A stretch of 64,000 bases of DNA from Emydura subglobosa (lineage: Eukaryota; Chordata; Testudines; Chelidae): contig ML679962.1 of NCBI GenBank assembly GCA_007922225.1, positions 39,533,039-39,597,038 on the forward strand, given 5' to 3'. Made by a program: the position numbers and the translations under genes. Positions 46,110-55,667 of the stretch are shown here, piece after piece. Positions within the stretch are counted from its first letter, which is position 1. Each line of letters begins with the position of its first letter. Below the pieces are notes generated by a model that worked only from the letters and a program-made list of their open reading frames with translations, did not search any database and was not told where the DNA came from.

Positions 46110-46820
46110 TTCTCCAGATGGTAGCAGTGGACTTGGGGATCCCACTGGAGGAGGGTCAGGACCAGCAACACCGGCTCCTGGACATTCTCCAACCTCAAGG
46201 CCTCTCCAGGGTGACGCTAGTATTAATGAAGCCATCCTCCACGGCTGGTGTGGCATGCCCCTGCCTCCTGTGCCCCCACACCGAAGCGGGCAGAGAGGAG
46301 ATATTTTGTCTCAGCTAAGGGGGCAGATTTTCTTTTTTCATATCCACCCCCCAGCTCCCTTGTCATCTATGAAGCAGCTGAGTGGGCATGTCAGCACCCA
46401 CAGAAGTCGACTTCTCCAGACCTAAGAGCGAAGTGCATGGAGCTGTTGGGAAGGAAGGTGTATTCCTCGGCAGCGCTACAGTTCCGGATCGCGAGCTATC
46501 AAGCTCTGCTGGCCCAGTAGGATTTTAATAACTATGCTAGGCTAGCTGAGTTCTGGGACAAACTGCCTCCTGACCAACAGCAGCAGTTTCAGGCGCTGGT
46601 TGATGAGGGATGCCTGATCACCAGCGTGGACCTCTGAGCAGCTGTAGACACAGTTGACATGTCCTCTTGCTCCCTCACGACTGAGACTCATGGCTCTGGT
46701 CATCCAGCTTCCCCTGGGAAGTCCAAAACGGACGAGTTCCTTCATTCTTTGAAGGACTCCAGAGCCTTGTTATGGTCCCTAGGGATATATACTCTGACCC
46801 CACGAGACAGATGACAGAGT
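46110..46820 (+). pseudogene. DIRS C gag-like region
   Basis: In order: VDLGIPLEEGQDQQHRLLDI (about 46121-46180), then after a frameshift AERRYFVSAKGADFLFSYPP (about 46290-46350), LGRKVYSSAALQFRIASYQA near 46446-46505, FQALVDEGCL near 46588-46618, and LKDSRALLWSLGIYTLTPRD near 46750-46808. These match the middle and C-terminal gag blocks that recur in DIRS copies. Copy B keeps only the last block (LKDSQTT.. LLGVYIP type). The stop after QALLAQ and a frameshift at about 46270 disable it. Confidence 0.65.
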
Positions 46821-46857
46821 CTGCTGTTCTGGCTGTGACTTGTCCGTACCTATGGTA

Positions 46858-47385
46858 GCCCACTTGAAAATGCCAAGTTCAGAGCAGGCTACAAAAGGAG
46901 GGCAAATTCTCCCGGAACTGGTGGATAACACTGAGGTAGGAAGCAGGAATGAACTAAGACGAGGTGGAGATGGCGCAGCTGCATTTTATAGTTTCTGTCA
47001 TGTGGCTTGTTTCAAACACAACCTCACAGCATGTGGGTAGGGAAAAGCACTTGCAGTCCCCCCGACCATAGGCATGTCCTGGCTTCTCTCCCTGGGCTCA
47101 TTATAAAGGTGAACCATGAATGCGGACACTAATCTGTGGGGGGCGTGTAACCCAGTGGCACAGCACGAGCGAGTGGATGCAGACATATCACACGCATCCA
47201 TAACCTACTGTACAAAGACAATACATACACACACACACAATATTCTCATACTTAGCAAGTGATAATCTTTCCAATGGTAACGGACATGGCATATCACATA
47301 CGGATGATTGTCATTTTGCAATGTTGATATCAATAATATTCTAAATGGTCACCACTAATCTAGACAGCATCACACCGTACACACT
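46858..47385. mobile_element. Unclassified interspersed element inside DIRS C
   Basis: This splits DIRS C between the gag C-terminus and the RT. Its right part (47225-47380) is AT-rich with an AC run at 47226-47239 and matches 12170-12312 in the insertion of DIRS B: TCATACTTAGCA, TTTCCA, a TGACATAC/GGCATATC-like stretch, AAATGGTCACC and a GCATCACACC end. No open frame of note. Confidence 0.5.
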
Positions 47386-47639
47386 CATGTGCGCCCTACC
47401 CAGCCTGCCAAAGCCAGCAGGAAGCCCCACACAAGTGGCTCTGCTCCCAATGACTCTGCTTCCGCCACAACAACCTCCATGACCCTCGCCCACCAACAGT
47501 CAAAACCCCGGTTTTGACATGATGGTCGAGATCCGCAAACCTCCCCTGTTGCCACCCATGGCATCTTTGGCACCTGCCTTCCCCTGTTTGCCATCAGTTG
47601 GGGCAAGATCACCTCAGACCGTTGGGTACTGCAGATCAT

Positions 47640-48320
47640 CCATCACGGATACTCCATAGAATTTCTCTTCCCCTGCATCAGCCCTCCTGGGAGACCCTTC
47701 TCATCAACACATTCTTCAACAAGAAGCAGATGCTCTTCTCTCCAGGGAGCCATTGAGCAGGTTCCACCTCCCTGTACAGGATAAGGCTCCTACTCCCAAT
47801 CCTTACGCTGCCCCATTCTCGACTTTTATCTGTTGAACCCCTTTATCTGGAAATCCAAATTCTATATGGTGACACTGGCCTCAATGATCCCATCTCTTCC
47901 CTGGGGGGCTTGGTTCATGGCTCTCAACATGAAGGATGCCTACTTCCACATGAACATTCACCCAGCCCACTTGATATTTCTATGTTTTCGGGTAGGTATC
48001 ACCAATGCCAATTCCGGGTCCTCCCTTCCGGCATAGTCATGGCTCCAGGAGACTTCACGAAGGTTTTCATCTATGTGGCAGCACAAATACGCCATCTCAG
48101 CTACTCGGTACACCCCTAGTTAGACAATGGACTCCTTGTCATGCTATCCTGACGAACTCACTTCTACCATCCTCACCCTCTGCCTTCTCCTGGCATCTCT
48201 AGGCATTTGCATCAACGAGAAAAGTCAGTGCTCGTGCACTTTATCAGTACACGACTCGACTCTGTCACAGCACAAGCCTTTCTTTTGGTCACTTTCTTTT
48301 GGTCAGCAACACTGCTGACA
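47640..48320 (+). pseudogene. DIRS C reverse transcriptase region
   Basis: Broken frames give EALLSREPLSRFHL-type text near 47730-47765, a PLYLEIQILYGDTGLNDPIS stretch from 47840 (the LKFxMxTLxSxIPSL box out of frame), MNMKDAYFHMNIHP near 47928-47965 (LDLKDAYFHI box; first catalytic aspartate kept), then FRVLPSGIVMAPGDFTKVF near 48013-48070 (LPFGL..AP..FTK box, with F changed to S). The usual YPYLDDWL box at about 48105-48130 reads VHP, stop, LDNGLL, so the catalytic YLDD motif is destroyed. Confidence 0.6.
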
Positions 48321-49359
48321 ATCATTTTTGTGGACCTGCATTGCAAGCCGCTCACCACGGTCCGCTGCGCACGCTCTCTTCTTGGACATACGCCAGCCTG
48401 CCCCTACATCATAGTGCATGCATGCCTGCATGTGTGTTCCTTCCAGATGTGACTTCTCTCCATCTACAGACCCAGCACGGTCCGTATGGAGCCCAGGGTG
48501 CTTGTTCCCTGAACTGTGCTCACTTCCCTCACATGGTGGACCGATCCTGCCAAGGTCATGGTGGGCACCCCCTTCTGCGCCCCCACCAGGCTACCATCAC
48601 AATGAATGCCTCCATGAGAAGCCGGGCTGCGTATAAATGTGCTAGGACTGCAGGCAGGCAGTTTCGTGTGCCAGGCATTTCTTTCTTTCATCCGTCCTGC
48701 CATATTCAGTTGCAGTCTGACAACATGGCGGCAGCTGTGTAAATTAACAAGCAGATGGCACCAGGTCTCCCTCCCTCTGCTCCGACTCCGTCCACCTTTG
48801 GAATTGGTGCATCGAGCACCATGTTATGCTAAACCACGTACTCCAAGGCACCCAAAATGCCCTGGCCAACGTGCGCAGCAGGACTCTCTACCTCAACCTC
48901 TAGTGGGAGTTACACAATGCCATGCTCTTTTGCCTCACCCACAAATGAGGCACCCTATGGTGGGACATCTTTGCCACTCAGGAGAACCAAAAATTGCCCT
49001 TCTGTTATTCCAGGGAAGCCATAGGGAAACGCTCGCAGCACAGCACCCTTCTCCTGCACTGGACAGCGACTCCACTGTAGGCCTTTCGCCCCGGTCCTTT
49101 CTTGCCACAGATGCTGGGCAAGACTTGTAGCCCCATTCTGGCTCTGTCGGTTCTGGTTTAGGGACCTCCTCAGACTCCCCCGCACCACGCCACCTCACGT
49201 AAGGTCAAGGCTGGCTCTGACATCCTAATCTGGGCTCTCTTCACCTCACAGCCTGCTGTTTGGATGGGGCTCAGCGGTAGACAGGGCATGCTCTACCCTG
49301 GTATGACACATCCTTAACCAGAGCAGGAGACCATCCAGCAGGGCCTGCTACAGTGCCAA

Positions 49360-49760
49360 ATGGAGACGCTTCACCTCCTGGGTCACCACCATCCCCACCC
49401 ACTGAGTGATGCTATACCTGTCGTCCTCAGTTCTCTTCTCCATCGCCAAACGCCAGGCCTTGCCCAGAGCTCTGTAGGAGTCCACCTAGCAGTGCTCAGT
49501 GTCTTTCTGCCCCCGTGTATGGTGCCGCCGTGTCTTCACACCCTCCCACTGTCTGTTTCATGAGGCGTTTACTCAACACCTTCTCCCCAGTGCTCAAGCC
49601 CACACCCCTGTGGGACCTTAATCTCATTCTGTCCACCCTCACCAAGACACCCTTTGAGCCGCTGGCAACGTGCTGCCTCTCCCAGCTCTCCACAAAGGTG
49701 GTATTCTTAGTAACTATTACCTCAGCTAGAAGGGGCAGTGAATTGACCACCAGTACTGGA
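49360..49760 (+). pseudogene. DIRS C tyrosine recombinase N-terminal part
   Basis: Readable: LHRQTPGLAQSSVGVHLAVL near 49447-49506 (core-binding domain), then MRRLLNTFSPVLKPTPLWDL from 49560 and NLILSTLTKTPFEPLATC, then VVFLVTITSARRGSEL near 49700-49742. The SAR-R stretch is where the first catalytic arginine of DIRS tyrosine recombinases sits and it is intact. The downstream H-x-x-R and tyrosine boxes are not seen, so the gene is 3'-truncated. Confidence 0.65.
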
Positions 49761-50010
49761 CCCGCCCTCCATCCTGTCTGCTGCGGACTGAACAGCACAG
49801 CACAGCAGTCAGCGGGACACTGGAGAGGCATTCCCCCACACAACCTATTATACCCCCGGCTGCGAGCACAAGGGGGGACACTACGCATGTGGGTCAATGG
49901 ACACTGCTAAGAAACACTTCTGGACTCAGGCGCATGGCGCATGCACACATCCGTAGGACTAGGAATAGGGACCAGACATCTGAGGAACCCCTAGTTATAG
50001 GTAGGTAACC

Positions 50011-51574
50011 GCCTCTTTCCAGGCCAAGTGTCTCCTATGACGGAGGTTCTGCGCTGACTTCTCAGGGCGTCCCGGCTGTCCTGGAAAGGCCACACACCGC
50101 CTGGGCCTGTTCCGCAGTGACCCGCGGTGAATGCGCTGGACACGTGTAGTGCAGCGCTCAGCTGCCTGCATGGGCTTTTCTCTGTGGCTTTTCCTTCTCT
50201 GCAGAGGTGCACTCTGGTCTGGAGCCCCTGCCCAGCTGACCCCGGAACTGAGCCATTTCCAGCCAGCCTGCAAAAGGTCCTTATTTCATGCTCCAGTCCC
50301 TGGGAGGCACCTCTGGGCAGCCCTCCCAGCTCTCTGGGCCGATTCGCCAGGCTGCCGCAGGGGCGCAAAGGAAAGGCCCTGCCGCTACCCAGCGTCTGTC
50401 CCTGGGTAAGGACATACTGTTCAGCTGGGTCCTTACTGTGTCCGGTGTGCAGTCCCCTCCGGGCAGGGGACTGCTTTGTGAAATTGCCCATCAGAGGAAG
50501 GGGAGCTGGGCTGGGCTGGGCTGGGCTGCAGGCCACGCTGGTCTTGTCCTCTCCTTCCCAGGCACTGTCTGATGGCGCCCTCGCAGTGGGTCAGCAGCCA
50601 AGCAAAGCCTCCACTGCCTCCCTCTGCCATGGCCCTGCAGGAGGCAGCAGCATTGGAGGAGACGGACGGACGGAGGGAGGGAGGGAGGGAAGGAGGGAGG
50701 GGGTGCCAGTTACATAAGAAACAAATGCAGCAGGCGGAGTGGCTCCCAGGCTGGGGGAGGGGAAGGGCAGAGAATTGCAAATCCAAAGAGCCTCCCGCAA
50801 GGACTCTGGCAGAGCCGCAGGTCCCCATCTGAAGCAGCTTCCTCCTCTGCATCTCCAGCCCCTCATAACAGGCAGGGCTGTCTCCCAGCTGGAGCTGGGG
50901 CTGGGGCTGGGGCTGGGAGGCGGGCACTTCACTGCACAGGGGCCCTTGCATTTTCTCCTTGCTTGGCTGGGAACGAAGCATGAGCCTTTCTCACTGACCT
51001 GGTTGCACTGAGTCCGCCCAGCTGCTTCTCTGCTTCAGTGCCTGATCCACAGAGCTCCCACTGGGGAGGGAGGAAACCCAGTGAGAGCCCTCCAGCCCAG
51101 GATACTGGGCCGTGGGCTAGCACCCATCCTGCCGTGGGGAGGAAGGGGTGTGGCTGGGGGTTGGGGTGACAATGAAGGGGACAAGCTGGGGGGGCTCAGA
51201 GAGAAAGATGGAGTTGTACAGTGCCTGTGCTCTGAGAGACCCAGTCCTAAAACAGAGCCCCCAGGGCTGGCAGAGAGACACCCTGGCAGGGGAGAGTGGA
51301 CGTGCTGTGGGTACCATTGCTTCCCTGGGGCTCCTTCCATTCCCCACCCCCTGTTCGTCCCATGGCCAGTACCTGGAGGGGAGGGGCAGCCCCTGCCCCA
51401 CACATGAATGCCTCTCACTAAGACAGGACATTCGTAATTCATCGCTGCTGTGTGACAGGGAGTGGGAGAGGTCATTGGAGGGACATCCCCCCACAGCAGT
51501 GTCTGGGCACCTCGTGATTTGTAATGCGTTTGTCCTCACATACCTCTGTGTGTGGTGCTGGGCCATTCTCCTCG
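50011..51574. other. No gene; simple repeats
   Basis: It holds TGGGC runs (50508-50526), a GGAC/GGGA run at 50660-50702 and GCTGGG runs at 50893-50918. No exon or nameable repeat is otherwise seen. Confidence 0.4.
50660..50702 (+). repeat. (GGGA)n-type microsatellite
   Basis: GACGGACGGACGGAGGGAGG followed by more GGGA units makes a purine-rich tetranucleotide run of about 43 bases. Confidence 0.85.
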
Positions 51575-51682
51575 GGCCCAGAGACCAAGGGACTTGCCCA
51601 AAGTTGCACAGGAAGTTTTTGGTGAAGCAGGGATTTGAACCCTAGTCCTAGGCTGGTGCCCTGATCACTGGGCTTTCCACGT
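51575..51682 (-). mobile_element. MIR-type SINE relic
   Basis: The plus strand reads GACTTGCCCAAAGTTGCACA, then GCAGGGATTTGAACCCTAGT and CTGATCACTGGGCTTTCC. This is the complement of the MIR core (AAGTCACCTTGGGCAAGT and the tRNA-like GGTTCAAATCCC). MIRs are amniote-wide SINEs, so this copy is old. Confidence 0.58.
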
Positions 51683-52199
51683 GTTGCCCCGTGACGTCTC
51701 ATGAGGGCTGTCTGTGTCCAGCGCCCCGAGGCATTGCGTTGTGCAGACAGGTGCTCTCTTCGTCAGTCGGCAATGCTTGGCTCTCCTGCCATGCTACGGG
51801 TTCGATTTAACTCGGTAATGAGATGTCAGCCAGGCTGAATCGACTTCATTAGTGCAAGATTAATACAGCGTCATATCGAAGGGAATGGCCATAGGTTACC
51901 AGCCTGTCTGGGAGGCAGCAGTGCAGCTGGTTGGCCTGCTGCCTCAGAATCGGAGCCTCACTCTGCTTCTGTGCACACTAGGGTTGTTCACAACAGATGA
52001 GGGTTTCACCATTTCTTTGCACTACTTTGAGCCTAACATATCATTTTTATCGATCTTTTGTGTACATGTTTTCAAAGACTTTTTGCTGGGCTTGCACAGA
52101 CCCTGCGTGTAAACAGACAGATTGCAACTGGTTTCTGATCTTGTTTTGAGCGAAGCACTAGAGACATTCTGCACCAGCAATAGTGTGACTATTTGTGAG

Positions 52200-53330
52200 C
52201 CTCGCACCCGCCCACTGCTAAAGGCCCCTCCCCCTGGGGGGAGGAGTCACTGGACCCAACCGATTGCATGGGACAACTAATGAAAAAAGGAGCGGGCGTG
52301 GGGGTCACAGGGTCAGACGAAGGGAACCAGAAGGGGACACCGAGCAGAGAACCTCGGACAGTGCCCATTGCTCCCAGAAGGTGTCAAGGGAGCCAGTGGA
52401 CGCGGCCCAGAGGAACTCCGCCCGGATGCATGAGTGGACAGAGGAACAGTTGCAGAGTGCCCCCCAGCCAGCCTCCTCTCCCTCCTCGTGTTGATGGCCA
52501 CTTTGGCCAGCACTAGGAGGAGGTTGATGAGGAGGTTCCGCGACTTTGTGGGGTCACGGATGGGGTGTGTGTATAAAAACAAGTGTGGGGAAAAGTGCAG
52601 CCAGAACCTCAGCAGGAGGTTCTGGAGGAGCCGGAACAGGGGCTGCAGCCTGGCGCACTCGAGGTAGATGTGTGCCAGGGTCTCCCTCACGCCACAAAAG
52701 GGGCAGGTGTCCAGGAGAGGGGTGAACCGCGCCAAGAGCACACTTGTGCTTACAGCTCCATGAAGGAGCCGCCAACCGATGTCCCTGGCAGGCCGTGGGT
52801 TCATGGTGGAGTAAAGGCTGGCCCACGGGGGGTCCTTGCCCTCCATAGGTGGCAACAGGTCCCGTAATTTGATGTCAGGGCGGGACACGAGGGCGAGGAA
52901 ATGAAGGGCGTGGAGCAGGAGCATGTAGAGGTGGTCCTTCGGCACGGTTCAAAAGAGGACCGGCTGCAGTAGTCTAGGAGATCTCCGACCCCGGTGACTC
53001 CTGCCAGGACCAACTTCCGTCGCACCGAGGGGGATTCCGCCACCTGCACACCGAGTTGGGGTTGTGTAGCAGAGGCTCCGCGAGGAGATCCTCTCCCTCG
53101 GTGACTGCAGGGGGCCCGGAGGCTGAGACCAGTCTCCAGACCCGGAGGAGGTCCTGGTAGAAGACCGGCAGCTCGGAGAGGTCTCGCGGAAGACCTCTCG
53201 GATGGAGATAAAGGAGCTGCTGGTCGTATCGGAGGCCTTGGCGGTGTGCGGCAGTTGGCTCCATGCCGGACTACCTGCACTATAAAGGAGTCTCTGCAGG
53301 TCTGGAGGTGGAAGGTGTGGACCTGGCTGT
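52200..53330 (-). mobile_element. Tx1-like LINE: ORF2 C-terminus with zf-RVT domain
   Basis: The minus-strand frame 52313-52945 is open for 210 codons. It reads LLLHALHFLALVSRPDIKLR, then ARDIGWRLLHGAVSTSVLLA, and the zinc-binding block DTCPFCGVRETLAHIYLECA (the zf-RVT pattern of C-x2-C and H-x4-C). LLINLLLVLAKVAINTRRER follows, then a low-complexity end. Upstream pieces (52801-53280 and 52974-53264) give ELPVFYQDLLRVWRLVS, LLAEPLLHNP and LAGVTGVGDLLDY in alternating frames, so at least two frameshifts separate them from this frame. The domain order fits L1-clade Tx1-type LINEs. It is 5'-truncated near 53330. Confidence 0.66.
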
Positions 53331-54914
53331 GGATACAGCGCAGGCCCTGCCCTCAGCTATAGTGTGCTGCAGAGGGCATGTTTGCTAAGCATCAGTACAG
53401 TTGTTTGTCTTGTCCTGTCCTTCGGGGATGGCTCTATCTACCTAGCACTGGAATTACAACACTTCACCTCTGCCCTTGGTTCAACGGCTTAACGTACGTG
53501 AAAAGTGTTTTGGGGAGAGCCTAACGTGAATAAAAACCATAGTTCCATCAAACATGCATGACACTGTGTGTAATACTGATATTGTGTCTGATACTGGCTA
53601 AAACCGTAACCCTGACAAGGTTTCTAATCTTTGGCTCCATACATGTTTTGCAAGCAGAGGGGCTGTAGCAGCCAGGCAGAGCATGAATGTCTGAGGGCTT
53701 GTGTCTCTTGCAAGCCTTGTTGTATTTCCCTGTAGTACGCAGAGCAAGAGTTATGCCAAGGTTACAGCATCTAACTACAGTGCAGGGTTAGTGATGCGAG
53801 TCATCATGAACATAGTGCACTGTACCTATTTCCTAAGAGCTACTTTCTGATGTGGTGACATCCGGCTCCTTTTCAATCACAACAGCAACTACAAACAATT
53901 CCCAGGCTTTGATCAATGAGAGCTGACAGCATCTGTTTTCTGGTAGTTAGCAACACAGCAGCTTACATTAATTGTTCTGTCTGTGAGAGCTGGTTCCCAA
54001 TATATCTGTTGACAAGAGTCAGCGTCACAGACTTGGGAAAAGTTCCCTTCTTCTCTGGAAATTGGCCCTGCAGCGTTTGCAGCAGCTGTAACTACAACTC
54101 CATTTTGCCTTTGGCCTGGCTGCAAAGCACCATGGGTTTTGGCTTAGTGTGGTCAACGTCGTGCCCTTCGTCCCAGGCTGCTCTTGGCGGCACCAAGCTC
54201 TGTATTGTCCTCTAGGGAAGGGAAAACAAGTCGCTTTCTGCAGGTTGCAGGGGAGCAGCACTGCCGATGGAACCGAGCGGTCCGGACTCCCCACCCCAAG
54301 CTGGAAGCACTGGCGGCTCTCTCGGCCTGTTGGCTATTCCTGAAATCTGCCAGGCCTTGTTCCCGTCACGTCCTTGCACCAAGGAGAGGAGAAGTAGTAG
54401 CAGTTCTTTCCTCTCTCCTGTGGCATCTTTCCCCTACACACAGGCCTTCTTGCTTCCCCTGCAGCCCCGGGATACCTTCAGTATGGGCTGTCTGTGACCC
54501 TGGCCCCAGCCCTCAGGCCAGTAGCTGGTGTCTGAGCTGCTTCCCCAGTTTGTGTTTGAATCCCTTTGACCTCAGCATCATCTGTCTGCTCTGGGTGTCT
54601 CAGGCCTGGGAGCTCGACCCATGCGTCTGCAGTTGACACACAGGTACTCGATCCCTGGAGCCTCTGCAAGGCCTGGGATCCCTGTTCTCCTCTGCCAGTG
54701 GCAGCACTTAGTGACCACACGACGGGGCTGACGGGGAAGCGGCTGTCCAGGGCTGGACATGAGGCGCACTCTGGGGGGGTGTTGAAAGTCTGCCAGGCTG
54801 GAATCGGGGCTGGGCACCTGCCGATGGTTCCAAAGTCCCTTGCTGCAGATTTTGCTTGGCAGTGGAGCTGAGGGTCCCTCCACACTGTTAATCACTCTCC
54901 CCCTCTCTCCACAG
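53331..54914. other. No recognised gene; ends in a splice acceptor
   Basis: Probably the last part of the NLGN3 5' intron. The only clear signal is the polypyrimidine tract and CTCTCTCCACAG acceptor ending at 54914. Confidence 0.45.
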
Positions 54915-55189
54915 AGCCATCCATTCCATCGGGGCTGCCCTGGCGGAAGGCGAAGAGCGGTGGTCAGGCCGGGGGCTCTGAGAGGAACACTGGCTGATCT
55001 CTGGCTCCCCAGGCCCATTTCACCTTGCAGAAGGCACTTGGGGTCATTTCTGGGTCTGCGGTTCCACTTCCTGTCCTCTCCGTGTCTGGCTCCACTCAAG
55101 AGACAGCAGTGGGCCTGCCGTGATGGGCGTCTTCTGAGCCCCCAGGAGTGTGCTTAAGGCTTGGATGGTGGTGCTGCTCATCACGGACA
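54915..55189 (+). other. NLGN3: NLGN3 5'UTR part of the first coding exon
   Basis: The acceptor at 54914 (CCCCCTCTCTCCACAG) opens an exon that runs into the coding start at 55190. In the coding frame a TGA lies at 55121-55123, so no longer N-terminus is possible beyond that. There are two short upstream ORFs: 55123-55137, and 55165-55245, the second overlapping the start codon. If the acceptor is wrong, the true exon edge could be elsewhere. Confidence 0.5.
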
Positions 55190-55245
55190 ATGTGGCTGAT
55201 ACTCCAGAGAAGGCCTTCCTTGTCCCCCTTTCTCCAAGTGCCTGA
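55165..55245 (+). promoter_or_regulatory. Overlapping upstream ORF at NLGN3 start
   Basis: ATG at 55165 opens a 26-codon frame ([10 protein letters not shown]...) in a different phase and ends at TGA 55243-55245, past the NLGN3 ATG at 55190. Overlapping upstream ORFs usually lower translation of the main frame. The 55190 ATG has A at -3 but T at +4, a middling context. Confidence 0.5.
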
Positions 55246-55667
55246 GCTGGCTGCAGGCCGGGACCTTTGCCTCGTGCTCTGGGCTCTAAGCTTTGCCTCA
55301 GCCATTGTACAGATGGATGGCCAGATCTACTCGCCGACTGTCAACACGCACTATGGGAAGCTACGAGGGGTCCGGGTTCCGCTACCTAGCGAGATTCTGG
55401 GTCCTGTGGATCAGTATCTGGGGGTGCCTTATGCAGCCCCTCCCATTGGGGAGAAGAGGTTCATGCCCCCTGAACCCCCCTCCTCCTGGTCTGGAATAAG
55501 GAATGCTACCCACTTCTCAGCAGTCTGCCCTCAGAACATCCACAGTGCCGTCCCGGAGATCATGCTGCCCATCTGGTTCACCTCCAACCTGGACATAGTT
55601 GCCACCTACATCCAGGATCCCAACGAGGACTGCCTGTACCTCAACATTTACATCCCCACCGAGGATG
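55190..55667 (+). CDS. NLGN3: Neuroligin-3, first coding exon (partial)
   Basis: Postsynaptic cell-adhesion protein of the neuroligin family that binds presynaptic neurexins. It is cholinesterase-like but without enzyme activity. The exon codes 159 residues plus one base. Residues 1-40 are a signal peptide (hydrophobic core [15 protein letters not shown] at 26-40). From about residue 50 the ectodomain starts ([13 protein letters not shown]), with [20 protein letters not shown] at 64-83, a glycosylation site N105-A-T, paired cysteines C113 and C148, and the carboxylesterase signature EDCLYLNIY at 146-154. The [15 protein letters not shown] wording fits NLGN3 rather than NLGN1 or NLGN2 (NNEILGPV) or NLGN4 (PLPNEILGPVEQ). 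ATG 55190 is the first in-frame ATG after a stop at 55121. The exon ends in phase 1 at GTGAGT (55668), where neuroligins splice after TEDG. Later exons lie outside the window. Confidence 0.93.

Larger units (their letters stand above)
44768..50010 (+). mobile_element. DIRS-type retrotransposon copy C, longest copy
   Basis: The leader starts TTTCTTCGTCGAGTGACGGT and carries CTCTCCAGTTCCCTCTGAGT. A zinc-knuckle-like CLCSF..C..CLGEGH stretch lies near 45115-45185. Gag, RT, RNase H and tyrosine recombinase pieces follow in the DIRS order, and the end at about 50010 has CCCCTAGTTATAGGTAGGTA text typical of this family's terminus. An unrelated block sits at 46858-47385. Every frame is broken. It has lost less than copies A and B, but its RT has no YLDD box. 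Confidence 0.66.
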
